Origin: CAVXZE01 sp963766175
GTDB taxonomy: Bacteria > Myxococcota_A > UBA9160 > UBA6930
Assembly (NCBI GenBank): GCA_963766175.1
Contig: CAVXZE010000007.1
Coordinates: forward strand, 186,001-250,000
Reading direction: 5' to 3'
Length of the DNA: 64,000 nucleotides
The notes under the pieces were generated by a model that saw nothing but the letters and a program-made list of their open reading frames with translations, was not told the origin of the DNA and ran no database searches. A program made the translations under genes and the position numbers. Within the stretch, counting starts at the first letter, position 1. Each line of letters begins with the position of its first letter. This document shows, piece by piece, positions 34,721 to 43,738 of this stretch.

Positions 34721-35925
34721 GATCGACCTCCTCGCAGCTTCTCGACCCGGTCCAGGATCCGGGCAGCCACCTCGGCCTTGGGAAGAAGCGGCAGCTCCTC
34801 GGTGTCACCGCCGGGGAACACCAGGATCACCGCGTTCTCGTCGGTATCGAAGCCGGCGTCCCGCCGGGAGATGTCGTTGGCCACCATCAGGTCGCAGCCC
34901 TTGCGTTCGAGCTTTCGCCGCGCCGCTTCCACGACGTCATGGCTCTCGGCGGCGAAGCCCACCACCACCCGGTCTCCGCGCTCGCGACTGATCTCGGCCA
35001 GGATGTCGGGGTTGGCCACCAGGTCGATCTGGATTCCCGCCCCCGGTGCGAGATCTTCCTTCTTGATCTTCCGCGTCGAGGGATCCGCAGGCCGGAAATC
35101 CCCCACCGCGGCGGCCATCACCGCCACGGTGACGGAACCGAACTCGGCATGGACCGCCTCGCGCATCTCGAGAGCCGTCTCTACGTCCACTCGCCGGACT
35201 CCGGGGGGAGTGGGCAGCGGACTCGGTCCGGCGATCAGGATTACATCGGCACCGCGCAGGGCTGCCTGCGCCGCTACCGCAAACCCCATCTTGCCAGAGG
35301 ACCGGTTGGTGATGGCGCGAACCGCGTCGATCGGCTCTCGGGTGCCGCCAGCGGTCACCAGCACCCGTTCACCGACCAGGCTGGGCCGACCCAGGAGCAG
35401 CTCCACGGCGGCCTCGATCGCATCCGGCTCCGCCATCCGGCCCATGCCTTCGTGGCCACATGCCAGCTCGCCGCTCTCCGGCCCGACCAGGCGGATGCCG
35501 CGATCCCGGAGCCTGGCTACGTTGGCCTGTGTCGCGGCGTGTCTCCACATGTTCACGTTCATGGCAGGTGCGGCGAGGACCGGAGCTCGGGTCGCCAGCA
35601 GCAGTGTGGTGACCAGATCGTCGGCGATCCCGGCGGACATCTTGGCCAGGAGGTTGGCGGTGGCCGGAGCCACCACCACCACCTCGCCCCAGTCGGCCAG
35701 GGCGATGTGATCGATCTGACCTTCCTCCCCGGGGTCGAAAAGCTCGGTGCGGACCGCCTGCTGAGAGAGGGTCTGGAGAGTCAGGGAAGAGACGAACTCC
35801 AGAGCAGCGTGGGTCAGCACGCAGCGCACCTCGTGGCCCGCCCCTTTGAGTCGACGGACCAGCTCGGGAATCTTGTAGGCTGCGATCCCGCCGCTCACGG
35901 CGAGCAGCACGCGCCGTCGCTCCAT
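34717..35925 (-). CDS. coaBC: Phosphopantothenoylcysteine synthetase/decarboxylase
   Basis: Bifunctional coenzyme A biosynthesis enzyme: makes and decarboxylates 4'-phosphopantothenoylcysteine (flavin-dependent CoaC, CTP-dependent CoaB). 402 residues from the ATG at 35925. CoaC: VSGGIAAYKIPEL, catalytic His73 (DHIALADW), PAMNVNMW, and the Cys-containing ACGHEGMGRMAEP. CoaB: VTAGGTREPIDAVRAITNRSSG, AAAVGDFRPAD, KIKK, GFAAES. Head of the coaBC-nfeD-slipin-hflK-hflC run. coaD lies 1.5 kb upstream. Confidence 0.97.
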   Translation of the reverse strand: MERRRVLLAVSGGIAAYKIPELVRRLKGAGHEVRCVLTHAALEFVSSLTLQTLSQQAVRTELFDPGEEGQIDHIALADWGEVVVVAPATANLLAKMSAGIADDLVTTLLLATRAPVLAAPAMNVNMWRHAATQANVARLRDRGIRLVGPESGELACGHEGMGRMAEPDAIEAAVELLLGRPSLVGERVLVTAGGTREPIDAVRAITNRSSGKMGFAVAAQAALRGADVILIAGPSPLPTPPGVRRVDVETALEMREAVHAEFGSVTVAVMAAAVGDFRPADPSTRKIKKEDLAPGAGIQIDLVANPDILAEISRERGDRVVVGFAAESHDVVEAARRKLERKGCDLMVANDISRRDAGFDTDENAVILVFPGGDTEELPLLPKAEVAARILDRVEKLRGGRS

Positions 35926-36049
35926 GGGAAAAACCTTCGAAAAACGCGTTACTACACGCGAATGTACAGCGATTCCCCAGCCCGTGCTAGGAGCTCGACG
36001 GGGAGTGCCCCCGGGCACCTTCGCGACCGAATCCGGTGCAAAAAGCCCG

Positions 36050-37450
36050 TTAGCGAGCTGCGCGAGCCAGCAGCGCCGCCCCGACTCGAAGCCGCCGCGA
36101 AAGCAGCCGGGGTCCGCGCGCCTCTGCGTAGATGCGGAGAACCGGCTCGGTGCCCGAGGCGCGAAACATCAGAAAGCCGTCCTCCAGGGTGATGTGAAGA
36201 CCGTCGGCGTCGTCGCAGCCCACCACCCGCACCCCATCCACTCTGGACGCCAAGGAGCTGCGAAGGGCCGCGAGTCCCCTGCCAGCGCGTTCGTCCGCCG
36301 CAATCGCGATTCGGCCGCAGGCGCTGCGCCCGTGCTCTCGTTCCAGCTCAGCAAGGCGGGCCCGGAGTGGTGCGCGCGTCTTCGCCACCACCTCCGCCAA
36401 CAGGCAGCCGGCCAGGATGCCATCCTTATCCCGCGCCAGGCGGCCCCAGGCGAAGCCACCGCTCTCCTCCCCAGCCAGATCAGCCTCTCCTCCGACCAGG
36501 GCCCCGGTCAGGTGCTTGAATCCGATCGGGAAGCGCCGAACCGAAAGCCCATGGGATCGCGCCACTTTCTCGACCAGCGAGCCGGTAGCGATGGAGATGG
36601 CCACGCCTCGACGTACCCGGCCGGTGCGGGCCAGGTGATCCACCAAGAGCGCGAGGGCCGCCGACTCCGAGAGGGGCCGACCGTCGGCATCGATCACCCC
36701 GAACCGATCCGCATCCCCATCGGTGGCGAGCCCCAAACGGAGTCCCTTGGCCTTGCGCACCTCTCGCGCAAGCGAGCCCAGGCGCTCGGGAACCGGATCC
36801 GGCGATTCTCCACCGAAATAGACGTCGCGATCGCCGCGTCGGACCTCCACGACCAGACCGCAGCGGCGCAGGGCCTCGTCGAGCACGCCGGCACCGGTTC
36901 CGTGCAGGGCGTCGTAGAAGAGGTGGAGACCCGATCGCCGGAGGCAAGAAACGTCGAGCTGCCCGAGCAGCTCCCCTAGGTAGGGACCACAGAGGTCGAC
37001 GCTACCCCCGCGCGGCTCGGCCTCGGGCGGAGGACCGGAGGCGAGCACCTCCGCAGCCCACACCTCGAGCCGGCCGGTGATTTCGTCGGTCGGGCCCCCT
37101 CCCCAGGGTCCCACGACCTTGAGCCCGTGGTATTCCGGCGGGTTGTGACTCGCCGTGAAGATGATTCCGGCTGCCGCCCGCCGATGGCGGACGGCGAAGC
37201 TGGCCACCGGGGTCGGCACCGGACCCCTCGCGCGAATCGGGCGAATCCCCGCAGCCGCGAGCACCCGAGCTGCCGCGCTCGCGAACCGATTCCCGAGAAA
37301 GCGGGTATCGTGCGCCACGACGACCCGGGGGCGGGGACCGGAGTCGCGCACCCAGCGCGCGACGGCCGCGGAGATCGCCCGGGCCCCGGCGAAGTGGAAG
37401 TCGTCGGCGAGGATCCCGCGCCAACCGCTGGTTCCGAAGCGAATCGTCAT
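36050..37450 (-). CDS. Phosphohexomutase (phosphoglucomutase/phosphomannomutase family)
   Basis: A 466-residue alpha-D-phosphohexomutase. FGTSGWRG near the start, catalytic phosphoserine Ser101 in FTASHNPPEYHG, metal loop DGDADR (244-249), sugar-specificity loop GEESGG and C-terminal phosphate loop FRASGTEPVLRIYAE are all present. Converts sugar 6-phosphates and 1-phosphates; whether glucose, mannose or glucosamine cannot be told from motifs alone. The Ile/Val-rich GWRGI opening and WGGGPTDEI are typical of bacterial PGM-like enzymes that act on glucose. It follows coaD by 38 bases. Two in-frame ATGs (37450, 37459) have no clear Shine-Dalgarno. Confidence 0.92.
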   Translation of the reverse strand: MTIRFGTSGWRGILADDFHFAGARAISAAVARWVRDSGPRPRVVVAHDTRFLGNRFASAAARVLAAAGIRPIRARGPVPTPVASFAVRHRRAAAGIIFTASHNPPEYHGLKVVGPWGGGPTDEITGRLEVWAAEVLASGPPPEAEPRGGSVDLCGPYLGELLGQLDVSCLRRSGLHLFYDALHGTGAGVLDEALRRCGLVVEVRRGDRDVYFGGESPDPVPERLGSLAREVRKAKGLRLGLATDGDADRFGVIDADGRPLSESAALALLVDHLARTGRVRRGVAISIATGSLVEKVARSHGLSVRRFPIGFKHLTGALVGGEADLAGEESGGFAWGRLARDKDGILAGCLLAEVVAKTRAPLRARLAELEREHGRSACGRIAIAADERAGRGLAALRSSLASRVDGVRVVGCDDADGLHITLEDGFLMFRASGTEPVLRIYAEARGPRLLSRRLRVGAALLARAAR

Positions 37451-37488
37451 CGGGGTCATTCGACCGTGGATGGATCGGCGGCCCGGGC

Positions 37489-37989
37489 TCAAGCCCGGTA
37501 GAACTTCTCTCGCATGCGCTTGGCGACGAGCGGCGGCACCCACTCGCTGATGTCCGCGCCGAACTGCACCAGCTCCTTCAGTCTGGACGAACTCACGTAG
37601 AAGAACTCCTGGCTCGTCATCAGGAACAGCGTCTCGATTTCAGGAGACAGGTGTCGGTTCATCAGGGCCATCTCGAACTCGAACTCGAAGTCCGCATTGG
37701 CCCGAAGACCGCGGATCACCGCCCCGGCACCGATCTCCCGGGCGTATTCGACCATCAGGCCCTGGAAAGTCGTGACCCGCACGCCGGGGAGATCGCCGAG
37801 CGCCGATTCGAGCATCTCGGCCCGCTCCTCGACCGGAAAGGTTCCTGACTTCGCCACGTTTTGAGCCACCCCCACCACCAGCTCGCTGAAAACGCGGCGG
37901 GCGCGGTGCACCAGATCGAGGTGACCATTGGTGACCGGATCGAAGCTTGCAGGGAAAAGAGCCAGTCCAGGGATTACGCGATCCGTCAT
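37489..37989 (-). CDS. coaD: Phosphopantetheine adenylyltransferase
   Basis: Penultimate step of CoA synthesis: 4'-phosphopantetheine plus ATP to dephospho-CoA. 166 residues, family length. FPASFDPVTNGHLDLVHRA carries the nucleotidyltransferase T/N-x-GH motif (20-23), RGLRANADFEFE and MNRHLSPEIETLFLMTS the substrate loop, and SSSRLKEL the C-terminal ISSTxxR-like motif. The ATG overlaps the rsmD stop (ATGA), the usual rsmD-coaD order. Confidence 0.97.
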   Translation of the reverse strand: MTDRVIPGLALFPASFDPVTNGHLDLVHRARRVFSELVVGVAQNVAKSGTFPVEERAEMLESALGDLPGVRVTTFQGLMVEYAREIGAGAVIRGLRANADFEFEFEMALMNRHLSPEIETLFLMTSQEFFYVSSSRLKELVQFGADISEWVPPLVAKRMREKFYRA

Positions 37990-38552
37990 TCCACTCCTCC
38001 GCATCCGCTGTCGTTCTGAAATCGCAGCATGACGGTATCGCCATAGCGCCTCTCGTCCATCCTCTCCAGTCCGGCGACCTCCCCGGGGAGGTGGCGTCGC
38101 GAGCTTTCCACCACCACCGTACCGCCGGGGGAGAGAATTCCGGACTCGACCACGGCGACCATGGCCCTCTCCGCCTCGCGTGACGCGTAGGGAGGGTCCA
38201 TCAGGATCAGCCCGTAGAGCTCGCCGCGGCGTCCAAGCTGTCGAATCGCGCTTCGCACGTCCGAACCCAACACGCGACTGCGATCACCCAGCCCCAGCTG
38301 CGCCAGGTTGCTACGCAGCGTCTCGAGCGCCGCGGAGGCCCGCTCCACGAAGACGACGTTCGCGGCTCCTCGAGACAGCGCCTCGATCCCGAGCGCTCCG
38401 GACCCCGCGTAGAGATCCAGCACCCGTGCGCCGTGCAGCGGGCCCAGCGTCGCGAAGACGGACTCCCGAACCCGATCGGTGCTGGGTCGCACCCCGCGCC
38501 CCCTGGGCGCCTTGAAACGGCGTCCCGCCAGTACTCCCCCGGTGATGCGCAG
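37986..38552 (-). CDS. rsmD: 16S rRNA (guanine966-N2)-methyltransferase, probable CTG start
   Basis: Methylates G966 of 16S rRNA using SAM. Motif I VLDLYAGSGALGIEALSRG and catalytic DPPYAS are present. The obvious GTG start at 38492 would cut off the conserved N-terminus. In frame upstream the sequence reads R-ITGGVLAGRRFKAPRGAG-VRPSTDRVRE, exactly the family opening (RIIAG-x-x-x-GR-x-L-x-x-P, RPTxDRVRE). The only sensible initiator for it is CTG at 38550-38552, with AGGGAGGG about 8 bases upstream; no ATG, GTG or TTG is close. This gives 188 residues, the family norm. Coupled to coaD. Confidence 0.9.
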   Translation of the reverse strand: MRITGGVLAGRRFKAPRGRGVRPSTDRVRESVFATLGPLHGARVLDLYAGSGALGIEALSRGAANVVFVERASAALETLRSNLAQLGLGDRSRVLGSDVRSAIRQLGRRGELYGLILMDPPYASREAERAMVAVVESGILSPGGTVVVESSRRHLPGEVAGLERMDERRYGDTVMLRFQNDSGCGGVE

Positions 38553-38897
38553 AAAGAAAACCCTCCCTTTCGAATCTCGAAACGAGCGGAGACGCCTCGT
38601 CTTTCAACTCACCTCGCGACGTCCCACTCCGCGAAAAAACTTCCTCCGACACCGAAATGCACAACTCTGCAATTGCCGCAACCCGGCGAGGTTCCCTAGA
38701 ATCCGCCTGCTGCGCAACCGAGATGACACGATCACGTGACGCAGCCGAATCAGCTTGGCAACGAGAACGCGAGTTCTGTAGATCCGAGTCACTCGACCAG
38801 GAAGAGCTGCGCCCGCCCCCGGGGAGCCCGTGCTGCTCGCGGGAAGGCGCGGACACTGGGAATCAACGCAATCGCAATCATCAGGAGAATGTCACCG
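38553..38897. other. Divergent intergenic region between rsmD and an HTH gene
   Basis: 345 bases without a convincing gene. The left end carries the rsmD Shine-Dalgarno (AGGGAGGG, minus strand, about 38561-38568). A plus-strand promoter lies at 38673-38702. The long untranslated leader (about 190 bases) of the HTH gene shows no riboswitch that I recognise. Confidence 0.5.
38673..38702 (+). promoter_or_regulatory. Sigma-70-type promoter for the HTH gene
   Basis: TTGCCG (38673-38678), 18 bases, TAGAAT (38697-38702): 4/6 and 5/6 matches to the -35 and -10 consensus. Transcription would start near 38709, about 190 bases before the HTH start codon. Confidence 0.5.
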
Positions 38898-39137
38898 ATG
38901 GCTACTGCGGCAGTGGAACGAAACAAGAGGAAGCTTCCGGAGCGGTTGGCGCAGGTCCGTGGCGACCGGTCCCAGCGACAGTTTGCGCGCGATCTCGGGG
39001 TCTTCCAGCAGAACGTCAACCGTTACGAGAGCGGTACCACGCCGCACACCGATTTCCTGATCCAGCTCGCGCTCAAGGAACACATCTCGATCGACTGGCT
39101 ACTTCTCGGCAAGGGGAGGATGCGGCGTAGCCGCTGA
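38898..39137 (+). CDS. Small XRE/CI-type HTH protein
   Basis: A 79-residue protein: MATAAVERNKRKLPERLAQVRGDRSQRQFARDLGV, then QQNVNRYESGTTPHTDFLIQLAL and a C-terminal ISIDWLLLGKGRMRR. Q-x-x-FA-x-x-LGV...NVNRYESG-x-x-P is the lambda-repressor-like HTH, and DWLLLGKG is the tail typical of CI-repressor DNA-binding domains. It lacks the S24 peptidase or any sensor domain. The ATG at 38898 is chosen because AGGAGA lies 9 bases upstream; an ATG at 38889 is too close to it. Target unknown; a stand-alone regulator rather than a prophage, since no phage genes are near. Confidence 0.85.
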   Translation: MATAAVERNKRKLPERLAQVRGDRSQRQFARDLGVFQQNVNRYESGTTPHTDFLIQLALKEHISIDWLLLGKGRMRRSR

Positions 39138-39222
39138 CCCAAGAAGGGAAGACGACTACACACCCCCTGGGGAGAATTCGCTCCCACGCGGTGCTCGGGA
39201 GTGCATCTGCGCCAGGAAGCCG

Positions 39223-39621
39223 GTGAAGTCTCCCGTCGTTTCGATCCGGCGAGCGCAGGGCACGGAACTTGCGACGGATCTGGCCATGCTCCACCTCCTT
39301 GCCGCGTTGACCCTGCTCTTGTCCGCCGCCGACCACTGGACGACCTACCTCTGCCTCCGCTCTCCGGTCAGCGGATTCGACGTCAGCGAGGCGAATCCGC
39401 TCTCGGCATGGCTCTTCCAGTCCGTCGGGCTGACCGAGGGACTGATCATCGACAGCCTCTTGACGGTCGCCGCCCTCGCCTTCCTCCTTACCACCCGGTG
39501 GATGCCGAGAACCGCCAAGGTGGCCTTTCTGATCGCCGTGATCGGATGGACCGGCTTCGCGGTCGCCAACAACCTGAACGCCCTCTACCTCCTCGGAATC
39601 TCGCCACTCGGCGCCGGCTGA
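39223..39621 (+). CDS. Small membrane protein, DUF5658-like
   Basis: A 132-residue protein with about three to four membrane helices. The SAADHWTTYLCL...DVSEANPLSAWLF pattern (acidic residue in helix 1, T-x-x-L, then E-A/x-NP) is that of DUF5658-type proteins. Function unknown. GTG at 39223 is used here; ATG at 39286 would remove a non-hydrophobic leader. The 3' end overlaps the convergent dacB gene by 37 bases. It follows the HTH gene by 85 bases. Confidence 0.7.
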   Translation: MKSPVVSIRRAQGTELATDLAMLHLLAALTLLLSAADHWTTYLCLRSPVSGFDVSEANPLSAWLFQSVGLTEGLIIDSLLTVAALAFLLTTRWMPRTAKVAFLIAVIGWTGFAVANNLNALYLLGISPLGAG

Positions 39622-41078
39622 GGCCTGGGCAAGCTGTTCACGAGCGCTGCGGCGAAGCCGTCGAGCGCGCTCATGGCTTCCTTGTCGCTGCCGCGGTAGC
39701 CATTGGCCAGCACCGAGAAGACGGCTTCCCGCCCCTCCACGCTCTTGGCGAATCCGGTCAAACCGGTGACGTGGGTGAGGAGCCCCGTCTTCGCTCGCAC
39801 CCGACCCAGGGCGGCGCCGGCCCGCCGCTCCAGGGTTCCGTCCATCGCCGCGATGGGGAGGGCCGCCCCGAACTCGGGGCCGATCTCGAAGGAGGCGTCT
39901 GCAATGCGAAGAGCGCTGACCAGCAGGCGCGCCGGTACCTGATTCTCGTAAGAGAGCCCGGACCCATCGACCAGTCGGAGCCCCGTGGTGTCCAGTCCAA
40001 GCGATTCCAGCTCGGCAACCTGTGCGGCACTACCCCGCTCCCAGCTGCCCGGGCTCGCCCCCCCAACGGACCGCACTGCCATCGACTTGACGAGGGATTC
40101 GGCGATGAAGTTGTTGCTGTTCTTGAGGAATAGTCGGGTCACCTCGCCGAGGGCCATGCCTTCGAACTGGTAGAGACTCACAGCGGTGTCGGGAACCCTC
40201 GCCAGGCGGACGCCGCCCTCGACCGCGATTCCATTTGCCTCCAGCTGCATCCGCAGCACCGCCCCCGCGTAGCGCGCCGGCCTTGCAACGCTGCGCCAGA
40301 ACGCCAGGGGCTCACTCCCGGCGGGGATCGAACCCTCCACCACGATCTTCTCGAAATCGGCCGCGAGCACCCGCTTCAGCTGGACGGACTCGGGAGAGCC
40401 AGCGGCTCCCGTATGCGCGCGATTGACCAGCCGCAGGTAGGGAATCGGGGGATCGACGCTGACTCGGGCCGGGCCACCCGGAGTCGAGGCTGGTGCGACG
40501 GCCAGGTAGAAGGCGCCGTAGTTCGCGGAGAGGGCTCCCACCGGCGCGTGGTAGGCGCGGAAGGTGTCGTCTCCCCACGACGGGTGGTAACGCTCACTGT
40601 CGAAGAGCGTGTCGTCCATGAACAGGTCACCGCGGACCCTCCGCAGCCCGCGGATGCGCAAATCCGCCGCCAGACGCCACCACTGTTCCGAAGTAAGAGC
40701 CGGGTCCCCGCCACCGCGGATGAAGAGCGCGTCTACGGAGCCATCCGCCCCCAGCTCCCCATTCGACAGTACCTCGGTGCTGAAGCGATGGGTGGGGCCG
40801 AATGCGGCGAGGGCTGCGATGCCCGTCAAGACCTTGAGATTCGAAGCGGGTACCAGTGCCCGGTCGGGATTTCGCGCGAACAACTCCCCGCCCGTCTTGC
40901 GGTCCACCACCAGGGCCGAGATTTGCGCCTCGCGCAGCGCTGGAACCGCGAGGGAGCGATTCAGGCGCATCCGCAGAGCGTCCGCACCCGAATCCGCATC
41001 GACCGCGGGAGCCGCGGCGCATCCCGCCACTACGAGCACGGCCGCAAGTGCCCGGCAGAGACCGAGGCTCCGAATCAT
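39585..41078 (-). CDS. dacB: D-alanyl-D-alanine carboxypeptidase/endopeptidase (PBP4 type)
   Basis: A 497-residue periplasmic lipoprotein (lipobox VVAGC, Cys20) of the S13 family. SNLK (Ser79, Lys82), SNN (KNSNNFIAESL) and KTG (RAKTGLLTHVTGL) are the three active-site motifs. The insertion between motifs (FIRGGGDPALTSEQWW...VRGDLFMDD) is typical of DacB. It trims or cleaves peptidoglycan cross-links. The open frame runs far upstream, but similarity starts at the ATG at 41078. It precedes a cell-wall recycling cluster on the other strand, so it may share a wall-remodelling role. Confidence 0.95.
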   Translation of the reverse strand: MIRSLGLCRALAAVLVVAGCAAAPAVDADSGADALRMRLNRSLAVPALREAQISALVVDRKTGGELFARNPDRALVPASNLKVLTGIAALAAFGPTHRFSTEVLSNGELGADGSVDALFIRGGGDPALTSEQWWRLAADLRIRGLRRVRGDLFMDDTLFDSERYHPSWGDDTFRAYHAPVGALSANYGAFYLAVAPASTPGGPARVSVDPPIPYLRLVNRAHTGAAGSPESVQLKRVLAADFEKIVVEGSIPAGSEPLAFWRSVARPARYAGAVLRMQLEANGIAVEGGVRLARVPDTAVSLYQFEGMALGEVTRLFLKNSNNFIAESLVKSMAVRSVGGASPGSWERGSAAQVAELESLGLDTTGLRLVDGSGLSYENQVPARLLVSALRIADASFEIGPEFGAALPIAAMDGTLERRAGAALGRVRAKTGLLTHVTGLTGFAKSVEGREAVFSVLANGYRGSDKEAMSALDGFAAALVNSLPRPQPAPSGEIPRR

Positions 41079-41237
41079 CCGAATCTCGCAACGGGGGAGG
41101 TGACTTGACGGTGAGGAGCTTATCCCCGAGGCTGCGCTACAGCAATCGCGACCCCCTGTCGATACCCAACCGGGAAGGCCAGGCCTCGCTGCGCGCACGC
41201 GGGGTTCTCCCCGCCGACCCGCCGCGAGGGGGACTTC

Positions 41238-42557
41238 TTGCTCAACTGGATCTGGCTGGGGATGGTGCTCAGCTCGGTCGTTTTCGCCGCTTTTACGGGG
41301 CGAATGGAAGCCGTCTCCAAGACCTCCCTCGAGACCGCCAAGCGGGCCATCGAGCTGGTGATCGGGCTGACCGGCGCGATGGTCTTCTTCCTGGGACTGG
41401 TGCGCGTCGCCTCGGACGGCGGGCTGCTCCGGGTCATCATCCGCGGCCTGCGCCCGCTCCTGCGGCGCCTCTTCCCGGACGTGCCCGCCGACCACCCGGC
41501 GATGACGGCGATCGTCATGAACTTCGCCTCCAACATGCTGGGCCTCGGCAACGCCGCGACTCCCTTCGGTCTGAAGGCGATGGTCGAGCTGGACAAGCTG
41601 AACCGGAACAAGGGCGTCGCCACCAACGCGATGGCGCTGTTCCTGGCCATCAACACCTCCTCGATCGTTCTGCTGCCTCCCCTGGGCACCGTCGCGGTTC
41701 GCGTCGCCACCGAATCCGACTCCCCCTTCTCGATCTGGGTCCCTACCCTCTTCGCGACGATCTGCAGCACCCTCGCCGCGGTGACCGCCTGCCTGCTGCT
41801 CCAGCGACTCCGGGTCTTCGCGGCGAAGCCCCTTCGTCGTGGCGGCGAGGAGGGACCCCCCGCCCCCGACCTTTTGGACCTTCCCGACCTGGAGGTTCCG
41901 GGAGGGTCCGAGCAGCGGCTGTCCCCGGGCCCCTGGCGGTGGACGATCCTGCTGAGCTTCACCATCGCGGTGGCTCTGGGCTACGGGCTGCACGTCGCCG
42001 AGCTCCTCCCGGTGGTGGGCCTGCTGGGTGTCGTCCAGGACACGGTCAACGCGTGGCTGCTGCCGCTTCTGATCTGTGGCTTTCTCCTGATCGGCGTGGC
42101 AGGTCGGGTGCCCGTCTACGATTCCCTGGTGGAGGGCGGCAAGGAGGGGCTGACGGTGGCGATTCGCATTGCGCCCTTCCTGATCGCGATCCTGGTGGCG
42201 ATCGAGATGTTCCGCGCATCCGGTGCCATGGAGGCGCTGATCGGCGCCATCGAGCCTTTGACATCGGCGATCGGAGTTCCCGGCGAGGCGCTTCCGATGG
42301 CGCTCATGCGTCCTCTCTCGGGAAGCGGAGCCTTCGGAATCATGACCAGCACCCTCGAGACCCACGGACCGGACTCCTTCGTGGGATTGCTCTCGAGCAC
42401 GCTGATGGGTTCCACCGAGACCACCTTCTACGTCCTCGCCATCTATCTCGGAGCAGTGCGGGTCCGTGATGCGCGTCACATTCTTCCCGCTTGTCTGACG
42501 GGAGACTTCGCCGGGTTCCTGGGCGCCGTAGCCGCCTGTCACTTTTTCTTCGGGTGA
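41238..42557 (+). CDS. SpmA-SpmB fusion (nucleoside-recognition domain membrane protein)
   Basis: A 439-residue polytopic inner-membrane protein starting at TTG (GAGGGGGAC upstream). The N-terminal half resembles SpmA (MLNWIWLGMVLSSVVFAAFTG; AIVMNFASNMLGLGNAATPFGLKAM; NKGVATNAMALFLAINTSSI), the C-terminal half resembles SpmB (FLLIGVAGRVPVYDSLVEGGKEGL; LMRPLSGSGAFGIM; LMGSTETTFYVLAIYLGAV). These Gate-domain proteins are named for Bacillus spore maturation but are common in non-sporulating bacteria; a transport or wall role is suspected. The divergent spacing from dacB is 159 bases. Confidence 0.92.
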   Translation: MLNWIWLGMVLSSVVFAAFTGRMEAVSKTSLETAKRAIELVIGLTGAMVFFLGLVRVASDGGLLRVIIRGLRPLLRRLFPDVPADHPAMTAIVMNFASNMLGLGNAATPFGLKAMVELDKLNRNKGVATNAMALFLAINTSSIVLLPPLGTVAVRVATESDSPFSIWVPTLFATICSTLAAVTACLLLQRLRVFAAKPLRRGGEEGPPAPDLLDLPDLEVPGGSEQRLSPGPWRWTILLSFTIAVALGYGLHVAELLPVVGLLGVVQDTVNAWLLPLLICGFLLIGVAGRVPVYDSLVEGGKEGLTVAIRIAPFLIAILVAIEMFRASGAMEALIGAIEPLTSAIGVPGEALPMALMRPLSGSGAFGIMTSTLETHGPDSFVGLLSSTLMGSTETTFYVLAIYLGAVRVRDARHILPACLTGDFAGFLGAVAACHFFFG

Positions 42558-42676
42558 GCCGGTCCGGCACGGCGCAAGGGAAGGGGACGGGTGGAATCGT
42601 CCTCGGTGAGCCTCCACACTCCACTTTGCGACGCGTCGACCGAGACGAACCAAGAGCCAGATCCCGGAGAGCGAGG

Positions 42677-43738
42677 GTGATCGGAGAAAGCGAATCGTGC
42701 GAGACGACCGTGGCGCGAGTCGTCGAGCGGGAGCTCGCATCGACCGTAGTGGAGATCGAGCCTCTCGCGGGCGGGCTCGGCCTCCGTCGCTTCTACCGCG
42801 TCATGACCACCGGTCATCCGAGCAGCGTGATCGCACGTGTGGAGGCCAGCGAGGACCCGGCTGGTCGACCCGCCGGCACGGCGCCGGAGCCGGCTCTGGA
42901 GCCGCTGCGCAGCTTTCTCGAGCAGCGAGGACTCCCGGTGCCCTCGCGCCTGGGCGGTGATCCGAAGTTCGGAATCGAGCTTCTGGAGGATCTGGGATCC
43001 CGCACTCTCGCATCCGCTGTCGTCGGCGCGTCCGCCGGAGAGAGGGTGGCGCTGTACACAGGCGCGATCGACCTGATCCCCCGCCTGCAGCACCTGAAGG
43101 ACCCCGCCGGCGAGGTTCCGGCATTCAAGCGGCGTCTCGACCAGGCGCTGTTCGACTACAAAGCCGATCTCTTCGCGCGCTGGAGCCTTCCCGACGCTCT
43201 GGGGCGAGAGCCGCAATCGACCGAGGTGGATGCGGTCCGCGCGGCCTTTCGCTGGATCGCCGCGGAGGCCGCCGCCGCACCGGCTCGGCTCGCCCATCGT
43301 GATCTTCAGAGCCACAACCTCCACCTGTGCAGTAACAGCAGTGGCGGGGAGCGCCTGGTCATGATCGATATCCAGGGTGCCTTCCTGGCGCCGCCGGAGT
43401 ACGACCTGGTCTCCCTGCTTCGAGACTCCTACGTCGAGCTACCCGAGAACGAGGTGCGGTCGCATCTCGCCCGAATCCGCCCACTGCTGCCGGATCGCCC
43501 CGAAGCCGAGAGCTTCGCCCGGCGCTTCGATCTCCTCACGCTGAGCCGCAAGGGCAAGGACCATGCACGCTTCGTCTTCGCCGCCAGGAGCCGGGGCGAC
43601 CGTCGTTTCGCCCGCTATTTGTCCAACACCGTCCGCGCCCTGCGCGGGGCCGCCGCCCGCGTCGCCTGCCTCGACCCCAGCCTGGCCCGGCTGGCCGACA
43701 TGGTCCACGCGTTGCCGGAGTCCACATGCGCGGGATGA
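42677..43738 (+). CDS. amgK: AmgK-like N-acetylmuramate/N-acetylglucosamine anomeric kinase
   Basis: A 353-residue kinase of the aminoglycoside-phosphotransferase fold (COG3178). Catalytic loop AHRDLQSHNLHL (His207, Asp209, Asn214) and metal-binding IDIQGAFLAPPEYDLVSLLRD (Asp231). The I-D-x-Q...Y-D-L-x-S-L-L pattern is that of AmgK, which phosphorylates the anomeric carbon of MurNAc or GlcNAc. GTG at 42677 has GGAGAG six bases upstream. The 3' end overlaps the nucleotidyltransferase gene by 13 bases, exactly the amgK-murU pairing of Pseudomonas peptidoglycan recycling. Substrate assignment rests on this context. Confidence 0.85.
   Translation: MIGESESCETTVARVVERELASTVVEIEPLAGGLGLRRFYRVMTTGHPSSVIARVEASEDPAGRPAGTAPEPALEPLRSFLEQRGLPVPSRLGGDPKFGIELLEDLGSRTLASAVVGASAGERVALYTGAIDLIPRLQHLKDPAGEVPAFKRRLDQALFDYKADLFARWSLPDALGREPQSTEVDAVRAAFRWIAAEAAAAPARLAHRDLQSHNLHLCSNSSGGERLVMIDIQGAFLAPPEYDLVSLLRDSYVELPENEVRSHLARIRPLLPDRPEAESFARRFDLLTLSRKGKDHARFVFAARSRGDRRFARYLSNTVRALRGAAARVACLDPSLARLADMVHALPESTCAG

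Noticed and set aside
38754..38771. TTGGCAAC-GAGA-ACGCG, a possible sigma-54 promoter before the HTH gene
   Set aside because: GG and GC spacing is right, but the -12 box (ACGC) is too far from consensus.
39585..42740. A 1051-residue open frame on the minus strand covering dacB and its upstream region
   Set aside because: Family similarity starts at 41078; the upstream part lies opposite the SpmA-SpmB gene and is a high-GC shadow frame.
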